Origin: SW10 sp965657795
GTDB taxonomy: Bacteria > Verrucomicrobiota > Verrucomicrobiia > Verrucomicrobiales > Akkermansiaceae
Direction: 5' to 3'
Assembly (NCBI GenBank): GCA_965657795.1
Contig: CBFHQJ010000009.1
Location: 1 to 64,000 of the forward strand
DNA length: 64,000 bases
The notes below the pieces were generated by a model that did no database searches, was not told the origin of the DNA, and was given only the letters and a program-made list of their open reading frames with translations. Position numbers and translations under genes: made by a program. Below, piece by piece: positions 37,803-46,095 of the stretch (positions are counted from its first letter, which is position 1; each line of letters starts with the position of its first letter).

Positions 37803-38282
37803 ATGCCAGTTTCCCCAAAAGAACAACTTACGATTGAGGATTGTCCTTGTTGCGACAGCAATACCCTTATCGCCCAAGGAAGCGTTCGAACCGGGCAAGG
37901 CCCGGATACTGACTACTGGGTCAGATGGAGTGAAAAACATCCGGAGATTCCCATGCTCTTTGTCGTCACCGAGCCCAAAACCAAGCGCCCTGTTGCCAGC
38001 CTCTATTCGATCGAGCTTGAGAGCTTCATGATCGTAGAGCCAGGCAATGAATTCGTGGGTCTGGGAATGCTGGAAAATCCACTTTCCAGAGATGAAGTCA
38101 TCGGCACTCCGGTAGCACAAAAAATCTTCGCTTATCTCGATGAGATTTTTCTCAATGATCAGGCCGTGAACAAATTCGCTTCGACACCAATCTCTCCACC
38201 GAAGTCTGCCCTCGATTCGGTGCACATTCGTATTTTCTTGGCAATCATTGCCGCAACCGTGATTTACCTCGTCACCAGATAG
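37803..38282 (+). CDS. Hypothetical protein with a C-terminal membrane anchor
   Basis: A 159-residue protein not assignable to a family. It has a CxxC near the N-terminus (DCPCCDSN, 13-20), a compact mixed domain (30-130) and a single transmembrane helix at the very end (IRIFLAIIAATVIYLVTR, about 142-159), so it is probably a tail-anchored cytoplasmic protein. The ATG at 37803-37805 overlaps, on the other strand, the 37802-37804 ATG alternative of the YjbR gene, so the leader of one gene lies inside the other if that start is used. Confidence 0.65.
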   Translation: MPVSPKEQLTIEDCPCCDSNTLIAQGSVRTGQGPDTDYWVRWSEKHPEIPMLFVVTEPKTKRPVASLYSIELESFMIVEPGNEFVGLGMLENPLSRDEVIGTPVAQKIFAYLDEIFLNDQAVNKFASTPISPPKSALDSVHIRIFLAIIAATVIYLVTR

Positions 38283-38431
38283 CGGGAGAAGACTACGATC
38301 TCCAAATCTCATCCACTATCTTTAAAACGGAGAGGCTGTCTCCAGCCTGCCTGCGAGACAACGGCCCCCGGACCTACTGACACTCTGGAGAGATGTCACT
38401 CCCTGTCTCACTCTCCGATTTTCTCAAATAA

Positions 38432-38460
38432 CCTTTGCGCCTTCGCGCCTTCGCGGTTCA
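38432..38460 (+). repeat. Short intergenic motif with tandem GCGCCTTC units
   Basis: CCTTTGC, then GCGCCTTC-type units in tandem, then GCGGTTCA. From memory, near-identical strings are scattered through intergenic DNA of Verrucomicrobia and other bacteria; only one copy is in this window, so the repeat status rests on recall. The rest of the 38283-38498 gap shows no gene. Confidence 0.35.
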
Positions 38461-38498
38461 CTTCACCCAACCAAGCTGACAGCCCCATTTCAAACCTC

Positions 38499-39149
38499 GT
38501 GCTCAGATCCCAAATCTCATCCATCCTCTTCGACTTCGACGGGGTCATCCTCGACACCGAATGGTCCATCTACGAATCCATGCGCGAAGTCTTCGTCGAA
38601 CACGGTCACGAGCTCCCGCTCGAAGAATACGTCAAATGCATCGGTTCAGACTTCAACACCTGGTCACCCGAAACCATGCTCGAAGAACTGACCGGTAAGA
38701 CTTTCGACTGGGAGACCATCGGTCTTGCCCGCAACAAGTGGATCCGCGAGGAGATTGCCAAGCTCGACGCCATGCCCGGCGTTCGCGAGGCCGCCGCTCT
38801 CTCCAAAGACCTCAACCTCCCCATCGCCATCGTCTCGAGCTCCAACCACAAGTGGGTCGACGGCTGGCTCGAAAAGCTCGGCCTTCTCGAAACCTTCGAC
38901 CAAATCATCGCACGGGAGGATGCCCCGCGTATCAAACCCGCCCCCGATCTTTATGTGGAAGCAGTCAAACGCCTCGACCTCCCGCCTTCAAAGTGCCTCG
39001 TCATCGAGGACTCTCTCAATGGTATGAAGTCCGCCCACGAAGCCGGCTGCCCCGTTGCCGCCATTCCAAACCGCATCACCCAATGCATTGATTTCTCCGC
39101 CGCCGAATATCAATATCCCTCCCTCATCGAGCTCCTTGACGATCTGTAA
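38499..39149 (+). CDS. HAD-superfamily phosphatase / beta-phosphoglucomutase-like
   Basis: A 216-residue protein starting at GTG 38499. HAD motif I is FDFDGVILDTE (11-21, nucleophile D12), motif II is IVSSSNH in the middle, the motif III lysine is in RIKPAPDLY, and motif IV is VIEDSLNGMKSA. The helical cap between motifs I and II (about 20-95) is of the C1 beta-phosphoglucomutase/phosphoglycolate phosphatase type. It hydrolyses or transfers phosphate on a small sugar-like substrate in the cytoplasm; identity unknown. Its TAA overlaps the ATG of the next gene (TAATG at 39147), implying coupled translation with apbE. Confidence 0.87.
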   Translation: MLRSQISSILFDFDGVILDTEWSIYESMREVFVEHGHELPLEEYVKCIGSDFNTWSPETMLEELTGKTFDWETIGLARNKWIREEIAKLDAMPGVREAAALSKDLNLPIAIVSSSNHKWVDGWLEKLGLLETFDQIIAREDAPRIKPAPDLYVEAVKRLDLPPSKCLVIEDSLNGMKSAHEAGCPVAAIPNRITQCIDFSAAEYQYPSLIELLDDL

Positions 39150-40150
39150 TGCGTTTTTTTCTCCTCCTTCTTTGCCTCCTTCTCGCCTTCGGGTACGCTA
39201 AGCCCCCGACTCCCAAAAAAGCGGCAAACCCTCCCGACACCGTGCGTGTCGAAAGCGAGCGCCCCCTCATGGGAACTCTCTTCAAAATCATCACTCATTC
39301 CGAGGACCCCAAAAAAGCGACCCTCGCCATGGAGGAAGCACTCGATCTTGCCGCTAACTTCGGAAATCGCGCCACCGACTACGATCCTAAATCCGAACTC
39401 AATCAACTGACCCAATCAGAACCCGGCGTCCCGGTCCCCGTCAGCAAGGAACTCTTCAAAGTCCTCTTTCTCGGTAAAAAACTGGCTCAAGAAACAAACG
39501 GCATTTTCGACCCGACCTTCGGCCCCCTCACCCACCTCTGGCGCGAAACCCGCAAAACAAAACGAGTGCCCTCCGCAGACGAAATCGCCGCCGCCCGCAA
39601 TCGTTGCGGGATTGATTTCCTTACCTTCGATGAGAAAAAGCAAACCATCACCGTAAAACGTAAAGACCTTCAACTCGACCTCGGAGGCATCGCGAAAGGA
39701 TTCGCAGCCGACCTCATCTTCGACCACCTCGCGAAAAAAGGCTTCAAGCAAACCCTCGTCGCTGCCGCCGGAGATCTCCGCATGGGCGACCCACCTCCGG
39801 GAAAAAAAGGCTGGTTGATCGGCCTCCGGACCTTTCGCCTCACCCCCACCGAAAGTCTTCCCCTCAAAAACTGCGCTGTCTCAACCTCGGGTGACCTCTT
39901 CCAGCGCGTCACCACCGGCGGCAAAACTTATTCCCACCTCATCGACCTCCGCACCGGACTCGGCCTCACCACCCGCCGAGCCGCCTCCGTCGTCATGCCC
40001 GAGGCCAAAATGACGGACCCCCTCGCCACCGCCGCCTGCCTCTCCAAAGATCCCAAAACTCTCTTCAACAAATTCCCCGACGCCTCCATCCGCGTCATCT
40101 ACGAGGACCGCACCATCCCGCCAATCACCACTGGAATTTTCGCCGAGTAA
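39149..40150 (+). CDS. apbE: ApbE-family FAD:protein FMN transferase
   Basis: A 333-residue protein with a signal peptide or lipoprotein-like leader (MRFFLLLLCLLLAFGYAKP; no lipobox Cys, so probably cleaved by signal peptidase I). Family motifs: PLMGTLFKI (39-47), NGIFDPTFGPL, LDLGGIAKGFAADLI (about 176-190) and CAVSTSGDLFQ. Beyond it are the YSHLIDLRTG block and the metal-site stretch KMTDPLATAA. ApbE attaches FMN to a Thr or Ser of exported flavoproteins such as NqrB/NqrC or RnfG. No target protein is in the window. Confidence 0.9.
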   Translation: MRFFLLLLCLLLAFGYAKPPTPKKAANPPDTVRVESERPLMGTLFKIITHSEDPKKATLAMEEALDLAANFGNRATDYDPKSELNQLTQSEPGVPVPVSKELFKVLFLGKKLAQETNGIFDPTFGPLTHLWRETRKTKRVPSADEIAAARNRCGIDFLTFDEKKQTITVKRKDLQLDLGGIAKGFAADLIFDHLAKKGFKQTLVAAAGDLRMGDPPPGKKGWLIGLRTFRLTPTESLPLKNCAVSTSGDLFQRVTTGGKTYSHLIDLRTGLGLTTRRAASVVMPEAKMTDPLATAACLSKDPKTLFNKFPDASIRVIYEDRTIPPITTGIFAE

Positions 40151-40197
40151 ATCACGAGGAATAATTCCCTTTGTTCATTGCTCATTTAGGGAGACAA

Positions 40198-41268
40198 GTG
40201 AATGTTCTTGCAATGACTCTCGACGAATTTGAATCAGCCATCGAGGTATGGCTCTCCCAAGGGGCGACCGACATCTTCCTCAGTGAAGATCAGCGGACCC
40301 GCATTCGAATGAACGGTGAAGTCGTTCCAGCTTCCGAATCCACCATGTCCCGTCAGGATCTCACTTCACTTTGGCAGGCCTGTGGAGTGGATCCGGACTC
40401 CTCACACGAAAGCGACTCTCGCTACCAGATGAAAAATGGCGGCTACTTGCGGGCAAATCTCTACCGGGCCATGGGAAGTCTTTCCGCCGCCATCCGCCCC
40501 ATCAAAGCGATCATCCCCGCTCTGGATTCCCTCGGCCTGCCCACTGATTTGATACGCCACTGGATTCATCGCCGCTCCGGTCTGATCCTCGTTACCGGCA
40601 CCACCGGATCCGGAAAATCAACCACTCTGGCTGCCGCCCTCGAAGAACTCAACGAAAGCCGCCAAAGCCACATCATCACCCTGGAAGATCCCATCGAATA
40701 CCTCTTCCAAAACAAGCACTCGTTCTTCTCCCAACGCGAACTCAATTCCGACACCGCCAGGTTCTCAACCGCCCTCCGGGCCTCTCTGCGACAAAACCCC
40801 GACGTCATTATGATCGGAGAAATCCGGGACGAGGAAACGGCCCAACTGGCCCTCCGCGCCTCGGAAACAGGCCATCTCGTTCTCAGCACCCTTCACAGCT
40901 CAGGGGTAGTCGAAGCAATCGAGCGGCTTGGCAACCTCTTCCCGGAAAACCACGGCGCCACTTCAAGAATGCTTCTTTCACGACAGCTCGTCGGAGTCAT
41001 CAACCAGAAGCTCCTGCCCGGCACCGACGGCTCACTCAAACTCGTCTCGGAATACCTTCAAAACGACGGAGCAGTGCGCGGATGGGTTCGTGACGGACGC
41101 TACAGTGACATCATTGATCATTTGCAACGCCCGCAGGACGATCAAACCCGAAACATGCTCACAAGCATTGTGGAGGGCTATCAGCACGGTCTCATTGCTG
41201 AAGAGATCGCACGTGACGCGGCCCCGAACCCCGGCGACTTTGACCGCATCATCCGTGGCATTTCCTAA
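40198..41268 (+). CDS. Type IV pilus twitching ATPase, PilU/PilT-like
   Basis: A PilT/PilU-family AAA+ motor. Walker A is GTTGSGKSTT, the Asp box is ITLEDPIEYLF, Walker B is DVIMIGEIRDEETAQLALR, and the His box is TGHLVLSTLHSSG. GTG at 40198 has a good GGGAGA ribosome site six bases upstream and gives 356 residues; ATG at 40213 (351 residues) is the alternative. Retraction ATPases of this family pull type IV pili back. The paralogue at 41287 is closer to PilT in its N-terminal PAS-like domain, so this copy is likelier PilU-like, but the assignment is tentative. The stop is 18 bases before the next gene. Confidence 0.88.
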   Translation: MNVLAMTLDEFESAIEVWLSQGATDIFLSEDQRTRIRMNGEVVPASESTMSRQDLTSLWQACGVDPDSSHESDSRYQMKNGGYLRANLYRAMGSLSAAIRPIKAIIPALDSLGLPTDLIRHWIHRRSGLILVTGTTGSGKSTTLAAALEELNESRQSHIITLEDPIEYLFQNKHSFFSQRELNSDTARFSTALRASLRQNPDVIMIGEIRDEETAQLALRASETGHLVLSTLHSSGVVEAIERLGNLFPENHGATSRMLLSRQLVGVINQKLLPGTDGSLKLVSEYLQNDGAVRGWVRDGRYSDIIDHLQRPQDDQTRNMLTSIVEGYQHGLIAEEIARDAAPNPGDFDRIIRGIS

Positions 41269-41286
41269 CTCAAACTTTCACCTACC

Positions 41287-42375
41287 ATGAACACACCACA
41301 AGGAATCCGCGACTACCTGGCCCAAACTGTCATCAAAGGCGGATCGGATCTTCACCTCACCGTCGGAGCCCCTCCTGCCGCCCGCGTTCACGGGAGCCTC
41401 GAAGCACTGGAAGAAACTCCCTTTGACGCCGCACAGGTGAGAGAGCTCGTTCTCGGCACCATGAATGAAACCCAGCGCTCGAAGCTGGAGGAAGATTGGG
41501 AACTCGACTATGCCATCGAAGTCAACCAAGTCGGCCGCTTCCGTGGAAATGTTCATTTTTGCCGCCAGAACATCGAAGCCGTTTATCGCTACATTCCCGC
41601 TGAAATTCCGGATCTCTCGACGCTGGGTCATTACCCGGTTCTCGAGGAAATTTGCCATCTCAAACGCGGCCTCGTCCTCATCACCGGAGTCACCGGTTCG
41701 GGAAAAACCACCACTCTGGCCTCCCTGGTACGAAGAATCTCCGAGATTCGCTCGGGCACCATCATCACCCTGGAAGACCCCATCGAATTTTCCTTTCAGC
41801 ACAATTCCTCACTCATCAAACAACGGGAGATCGGGCGGGATACCAAATCCTTTTCACTCGGCCTCCGCCAGTGCATGCGCCAGGACCCTGACGTCATCAT
41901 AGTCGGCGAGCTCCGCGACCGGGAATCCATGCAGATTGCGATGACCGCCGCCGAAACCGGCCACCTTGTCATCAGCACCCTCCACACCATCGATGCTCCC
42001 AAATCAGTGGAACGCGTGATGGATCTTTTCCCCTCCGATCAACAAGTCCAGATTGCCTCCCAGCTTTCCAACGTTCTGGAGGCCATCGTCTGCCAAAGAC
42101 TTCTTCCCAGAGCCGATACCGATGGCCGGGTCCTCGCCACCGAAGCTCTTCGAGTCAATTCCGGGATCCAATCCTGCCTCCGGAAGCGCAAGATCGAACA
42201 AGTGGTCGGCCTCATGGAGATCGCCCGCCAGGAAGGCTGCCACACCATCGACGATTGCCTCGAAACCCTCGTCGCCCACAATTACATCACCCAACAGGAT
42301 GCCATCCAAAATTGTCGCGACCCGCAACGATTCACTTCCGAGAGCCTTGCCAGTCGTCAGGCCGTGAAAAATTAG
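41287..42375 (+). CDS. pilT: Type IV pilus retraction ATPase PilT
   Basis: A 362-residue protein. The N-terminal domain opens KGGSDLHLTVGAPP (17-30), the PilT hallmark. Walker A is GVTGSGKTTT (134-143), the Asp box is TIITLEDPIEFSF, Walker B is DVIIVGELRDRES and the His box is TGHLVISTLHTIDAPKSVER. The pilT-type C-terminal block is VCQRLLPRADTDGRVLATEAL. PilT hexamers power retraction of type IV pili for twitching or DNA uptake. It is the last gene of a HAD-apbE-pilU-pilT run on the plus strand; no other pilus genes are here. Confidence 0.93.
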   Translation: MNTPQGIRDYLAQTVIKGGSDLHLTVGAPPAARVHGSLEALEETPFDAAQVRELVLGTMNETQRSKLEEDWELDYAIEVNQVGRFRGNVHFCRQNIEAVYRYIPAEIPDLSTLGHYPVLEEICHLKRGLVLITGVTGSGKTTTLASLVRRISEIRSGTIITLEDPIEFSFQHNSSLIKQREIGRDTKSFSLGLRQCMRQDPDVIIVGELRDRESMQIAMTAAETGHLVISTLHTIDAPKSVERVMDLFPSDQQVQIASQLSNVLEAIVCQRLLPRADTDGRVLATEALRVNSGIQSCLRKRKIEQVVGLMEIARQEGCHTIDDCLETLVAHNYITQQDAIQNCRDPQRFTSESLASRQAVKN

Positions 42376-42397
42376 ACACCTCGCCTGATAAAGAGGC

Positions 42398-42916
42398 CTA
42401 CGACTTCGGCGCAAACTGTCCCTTTAGGGTGTCAGGAATCTCGACCTTCGGGTGCACGTATTCGGTATCTTCCCGCCACCCGAGATGTTTCAGCGGGTAA
42501 AGTTCACCCAGCACGATCGCGTTTCTTCGGCGTTTAATCACCCGACGACCCCGGCGATCAAGTCGCTTCACTCCAAAGGCGATGATGGCATCTCCCAGCT
42601 CCGCATCCTGCATGGGACCAAAAGCCAGATCAATTAAGCGACTGTATATTTCAAGATCCCGGGGATGGTTTTTCAAGAATTGACGAAAAACGTGGAAGGC
42701 ATCCCCAACCCTTCCCTGCATTGCCAACGCGTCGCCCTTGCTCAGAAGCGGCGGCGGCTTTCGAAACTTCTCCAGGGAAAAGAACGTGAGGACATTGGCC
42801 ATCTTCTGACTCACCCAGCCCGTGGTTGGAATGGCGAGTAATATCGCCACAAGCAGCCCAACCGAAACCATCAGAAAGATGGCAAGAGGGCTCTCACTGA
42901 TTGCGCCTAAAACCAT
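42398..42916 (-). CDS. Hypothetical membrane protein with a cytoplasmic helical domain
   Basis: A 172-residue protein. The ATG at 42916 lies 4 bases after the stop of the permease gene, so it is probably translated from the same mRNA; a Met at 42988 would lie inside that gene. One strong hydrophobic segment (SPLAIFLMVSVGLLVAILLA, about 9-28) is followed by a TPR-like helical stretch (LLSKGDALAMQGRVGDAFHV and FLKNHPRDLEIYSRLIDLAF) and a basic tail (RLDRRGRRVIKRRRN). No family recognised. Its position suggests a partner of the FtsX-type permease. Confidence 0.65.
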   Translation of the reverse strand: MVLGAISESPLAIFLMVSVGLLVAILLAIPTTGWVSQKMANVLTFFSLEKFRKPPPLLSKGDALAMQGRVGDAFHVFRQFLKNHPRDLEIYSRLIDLAFGPMQDAELGDAIIAFGVKRLDRRGRRVIKRRRNAIVLGELYPLKHLGWREDTEYVHPKVEIPDTLKGQFAPKS

Positions 42917-42920
42917 GATC

Positions 42921-45900
42921 TTAAAGGCTACGTAAGGCACGGGTTCCCACAAAATTGGCAATGATCGCCATCGCCAACACCAAGCCACCCATCCAAAGCA
43001 AATCCATCACTCCTACCGTGCCCCCTAAAACCGGAATGACTGCAATCAGGGCAGAGACCAGACCGATACCCAAACCCCAAGAAACCATGGAGCGCACCTC
43101 GCGTTTCACGATCTTCGCTCGCCTCAGCTTGGAAATCCCCAGCACTCGCAGTGTTTCGAATTCCGCTTTCCGCTCCACCAAATTACGAGCCGTGACAATT
43201 CCCACACCCACACTTCCGAGGATGATTCCAAGGCCACCGAGAACGTTGAAGATTGCAATGTAAGTGTTCTCCACTTCGTGAAAAGCGGCGAGGCGATCTT
43301 TCGTCGCAGTCACCTTACCACCCAAATCCGCCGTCTCTTCTTGCAGCGTCTCCCGCGCCCCCTCTTCGGGAGAAAGGAAAAGCTGATAGCCACCCAGCGA
43401 GGGATACTTTTCCAGCATTCGTTGCTCATCCATGATCAGGCTGCCCTGAAAAACGGAATCCTTTACCACTCCCGCAATCGTCACCGGAAAATCATTTCCC
43501 CACTCATCCTGATAGATCAATTCATCTCCCACCTTCTTTTTCAGAACCCACATCATGGTCGTCTCATCGACGAAAGCAGGCACTCCGTCACCTTTTAAGA
43601 GAGCCCAATCATCGCTCGTCTTGAACCGACCTTCGAGAAGGTCTGGATCCACTCCCAGCAAACGAGGCTGGGTGGACGCGGTGAGGTTAAAGCAGTCTAC
43701 ATCATCACCCGCGCCAATCCGGAAGGGCACGAGGGTTTCCAAACCAAACCAATCGACCTCACCCTTGGCATCAGCGGGCCGATTCACGGGCGAAGTGGTC
43801 TCCACCCACCATGCAAATCCTCCCGCTCCACTCTTTTTGTCCTGCCAATCCTCTCCGCCGTTCTTCCGGAAGGAGGCCACCGAAAGAACCAGAAAGACGC
43901 CGGCAGCCAGCACGCCTACCACCGTCAAACTCCTGGAAGCACGACGGGCCAGATTCACTGTCGCCATGCTGTCCGGCGAGAGCTCTCCCAGTGAACCAAT
44001 TCGGGCAAGCCGTTTACGAAAGACCGCCAGTCCTGTCACCAGAACCCCGAAACCCACCAGAAAAAAGGCACCCTGCGCCCCGGCGGTGAAGCTCATCGCA
44101 ATCCCACCAGCCACCATCAGAAGACCAAACACCATGAACCCGGTCGCCCATTTGCTCGGCTTACCCACTTCCTCTTCAGCCCCGGAATTAAGCCGTAAGC
44201 TGGCGCTCTGTTTGGCCTGCTTACGAGTGGTCAACCAAACCGCCAGAAGCGAAAGCGCCACGATGATCAACATACCCGTGACGAGCGTTCCACCGCTCAG
44301 GTGAAGTTCAAAAGCCGTCCCCTCTCCCCAAATTGAACTGATGACCTTGAGCACCAATTGGCAAAAGACCATCGCCAGCAAGGCCCCCACGATTACTCCC
44401 GCGAGCACCACAAAAAAGGCTTCCCCAAGTCGCCAGTTGGTAATCTTGCCTGCCCGAATTCCGACTGCCGAGAGAAGCGCACCTTCCTCCGCCCGTTGCT
44501 CCACGTTGAAGCGGAACAACATCGCGACCAAGGCAATCGCAGCGATGATCAGGAAAAAGCTCATCGCTAGAAAAAGCCCCGCGAAGTCAACCGGCGACTT
44601 GGCCGCCTCCTTGGCTTGAGCTGAAAAATTCATCACCTGCATTCCGGCCAAAGAAGGCTCGAGAACATCCCGAACAGATTTTGAAACTGCATCCACCTTT
44701 CCTCCCGGCACCCGCATTCCGGTCACCTTCCCCCAGCGATTGGCCCAAAGCTCTTCGCCGGTTTGGTGCGAAACGAAAGCCTTCGGCGTCCCCTTGAACT
44801 CCTCCCAGTATTCGTCGTCCTTGTCACGAATCCGGGTCAGATCCAGAGGCAGCCCCGGCTCCCAATCACGGGCGCTTTCCACGTCAGCAACTCCCGGAAA
44901 ATCCGGCATCCAACGCTTGTCGGCCGCGACCCCTTCCATCGGCACGATTGCTTTCACAGTAAAGACTCCCCGCTTCTCGACCAACTGACTCCCGGACTCT
45001 ACCACAAAGTAATCCATCGTGAGCTCATCGCCAATCTGGGCCCTGAGATCTTTAGCCAGCCAATCATTAATCACGACCTCTTCTTCTCCCGGTTGGGTGG
45101 GGAGAAACATCGCGGACTTTCCGCTCACTGCTGTCACCATGGAGTACGGAGTTTCTCCGACTTCGGTCGCCAGGGTATTCACCAAATAAGTAAGCACCGG
45201 TTCTCCTTCGATTTTTTCGGCAATCCTTGGCTCCATGAAAATCCGCTCGGAGCGCACCTCCACTCCATCGGGCACCTCCACCACCGAGATCCCGTAATCG
45301 GCCAGTTCCAGCTTTTCGGGAGCGAATGATTCATCGTCATCCAACAACAAGGCATTGGCCTTCCCCTTGAGATCGAGAACCTTTTGCAATCGCTGCAGCG
45401 GCACGAAAACCGAAGACGGCGGAACCTGGGTTTGCTCAAGACTAAAGCGCCCAAACTCATCGTCGCTCAAAACCCTGGCGACCGTAATCCGCATTGAAGA
45501 AACCGATTCACTTTCTCCCGACAGCGGAGCATCACGCGAAAGCAAGCCCGGTTTTTGGAGACGCACCACTGCGGAATCCCCTTCCTTGAGATCGAGACCC
45601 CTTGCCAAAGGCCCGCTGATCGCAGCATCAAAATTGGAGAGATCCACGGAAGTGTCTTGCGGCGCAAAGTCCCAAAAATCCTCCGAAACCCCCATCACCT
45701 GAACCTGCCCTTCGGCCCGCTCCTCGACATTGACCTGCCCTTTGAGATAAATCATGGCCGATCCGCCGTTGCGCTCCGCCAAATCGTCGCGGAAAAATCG
45801 TTCACCCCCTGAAAAGATTTTGGAAACCTTTCCGGTCCGCAGTTCCGCAGAGCGAGTCAGGCTTTTCTGAACCGAATCCCCGGCCATGAGGGCTCCCAGA

Positions 45901-45995
45901 AGCACCATGGCCCCCACCGCCGCGCCCGCGAGCACGCCCCAATAGGCCGACCGATAATGGCGAATCCCCTTCAATATAAATCCCGTGCTCTTCAT
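42921..45995 (-). CDS. FtsX/MacB-type ABC transporter permease (large, duplicated architecture)
   Basis: A 1024-residue protein with about ten membrane spans: one near 19-41, two clusters at about 469-660 (including LFLAMSFFLIIAAIALVAML and AFFVVLAGVIVGALLAMVF) and 686-708, and a C-terminal FtsX bundle at about 910-1020 (FNVLGGLGIILGSVGVGIVT). Large extracytoplasmic domains lie at 45-465 and 715-905. This is the plan of the permeases of MacB/LolCDE-like exporters, which couple to a cytoplasmic ATPase to move lipoproteins or peptides or to drive mechanotransmission. No ATP-binding subunit is adjacent in the window, so the partner must be encoded elsewhere. It is followed after 4 bases by the small membrane protein. 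Confidence 0.88.
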   Translation of the reverse strand: MKSTGFILKGIRHYRSAYWGVLAGAAVGAMVLLGALMAGDSVQKSLTRSAELRTGKVSKIFSGGERFFRDDLAERNGGSAMIYLKGQVNVEERAEGQVQVMGVSEDFWDFAPQDTSVDLSNFDAAISGPLARGLDLKEGDSAVVRLQKPGLLSRDAPLSGESESVSSMRITVARVLSDDEFGRFSLEQTQVPPSSVFVPLQRLQKVLDLKGKANALLLDDDESFAPEKLELADYGISVVEVPDGVEVRSERIFMEPRIAEKIEGEPVLTYLVNTLATEVGETPYSMVTAVSGKSAMFLPTQPGEEEVVINDWLAKDLRAQIGDELTMDYFVVESGSQLVEKRGVFTVKAIVPMEGVAADKRWMPDFPGVADVESARDWEPGLPLDLTRIRDKDDEYWEEFKGTPKAFVSHQTGEELWANRWGKVTGMRVPGGKVDAVSKSVRDVLEPSLAGMQVMNFSAQAKEAAKSPVDFAGLFLAMSFFLIIAAIALVAMLFRFNVEQRAEEGALLSAVGIRAGKITNWRLGEAFFVVLAGVIVGALLAMVFCQLVLKVISSIWGEGTAFELHLSGGTLVTGMLIIVALSLLAVWLTTRKQAKQSASLRLNSGAEEEVGKPSKWATGFMVFGLLMVAGGIAMSFTAGAQGAFFLVGFGVLVTGLAVFRKRLARIGSLGELSPDSMATVNLARRASRSLTVVGVLAAGVFLVLSVASFRKNGGEDWQDKKSGAGGFAWWVETTSPVNRPADAKGEVDWFGLETLVPFRIGAGDDVDCFNLTASTQPRLLGVDPDLLEGRFKTSDDWALLKGDGVPAFVDETTMMWVLKKKVGDELIYQDEWGNDFPVTIAGVVKDSVFQGSLIMDEQRMLEKYPSLGGYQLFLSPEEGARETLQEETADLGGKVTATKDRLAAFHEVENTYIAIFNVLGGLGIILGSVGVGIVTARNLVERKAEFETLRVLGISKLRRAKIVKREVRSMVSWGLGIGLVSALIAVIPVLGGTVGVMDLLWMGGLVLAMAIIANFVGTRALRSL

Positions 45996-46042
45996 GCGAC
46001 TCCCGAAGTATAGGACTTATCACGCTGCTGACAAGGTAGCCT

Positions 46043-46092
46043 AAAGCTCCAGCTTTCGGAATTTCCCTGCGAATACAAAAAGCTGGAGCTTT
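46043..46092. repeat. Paired palindromic inverted repeat
   Basis: AAAGCTCCAGCTTT (46043-46056) and its complement AAAAGCTGGAGCTTTT (46077-46092) can form a 14-bp stem with a 20-base loop, and each half is itself nearly palindromic. It lies just downstream of the thioredoxin-like gene ending at 46096. There is no strong T-run, so it is not a classic terminator; it may be a REP-like element or an mRNA-end structure. Confidence 0.5.
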
Positions 46093-46095
46093 TCG

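Noticed and set aside
43555..44304. 249-codon plus-strand frame opposite the FtsX-type permease
   Set aside because: Proline/threonine/arginine-rich shadow of a membrane-protein gene.
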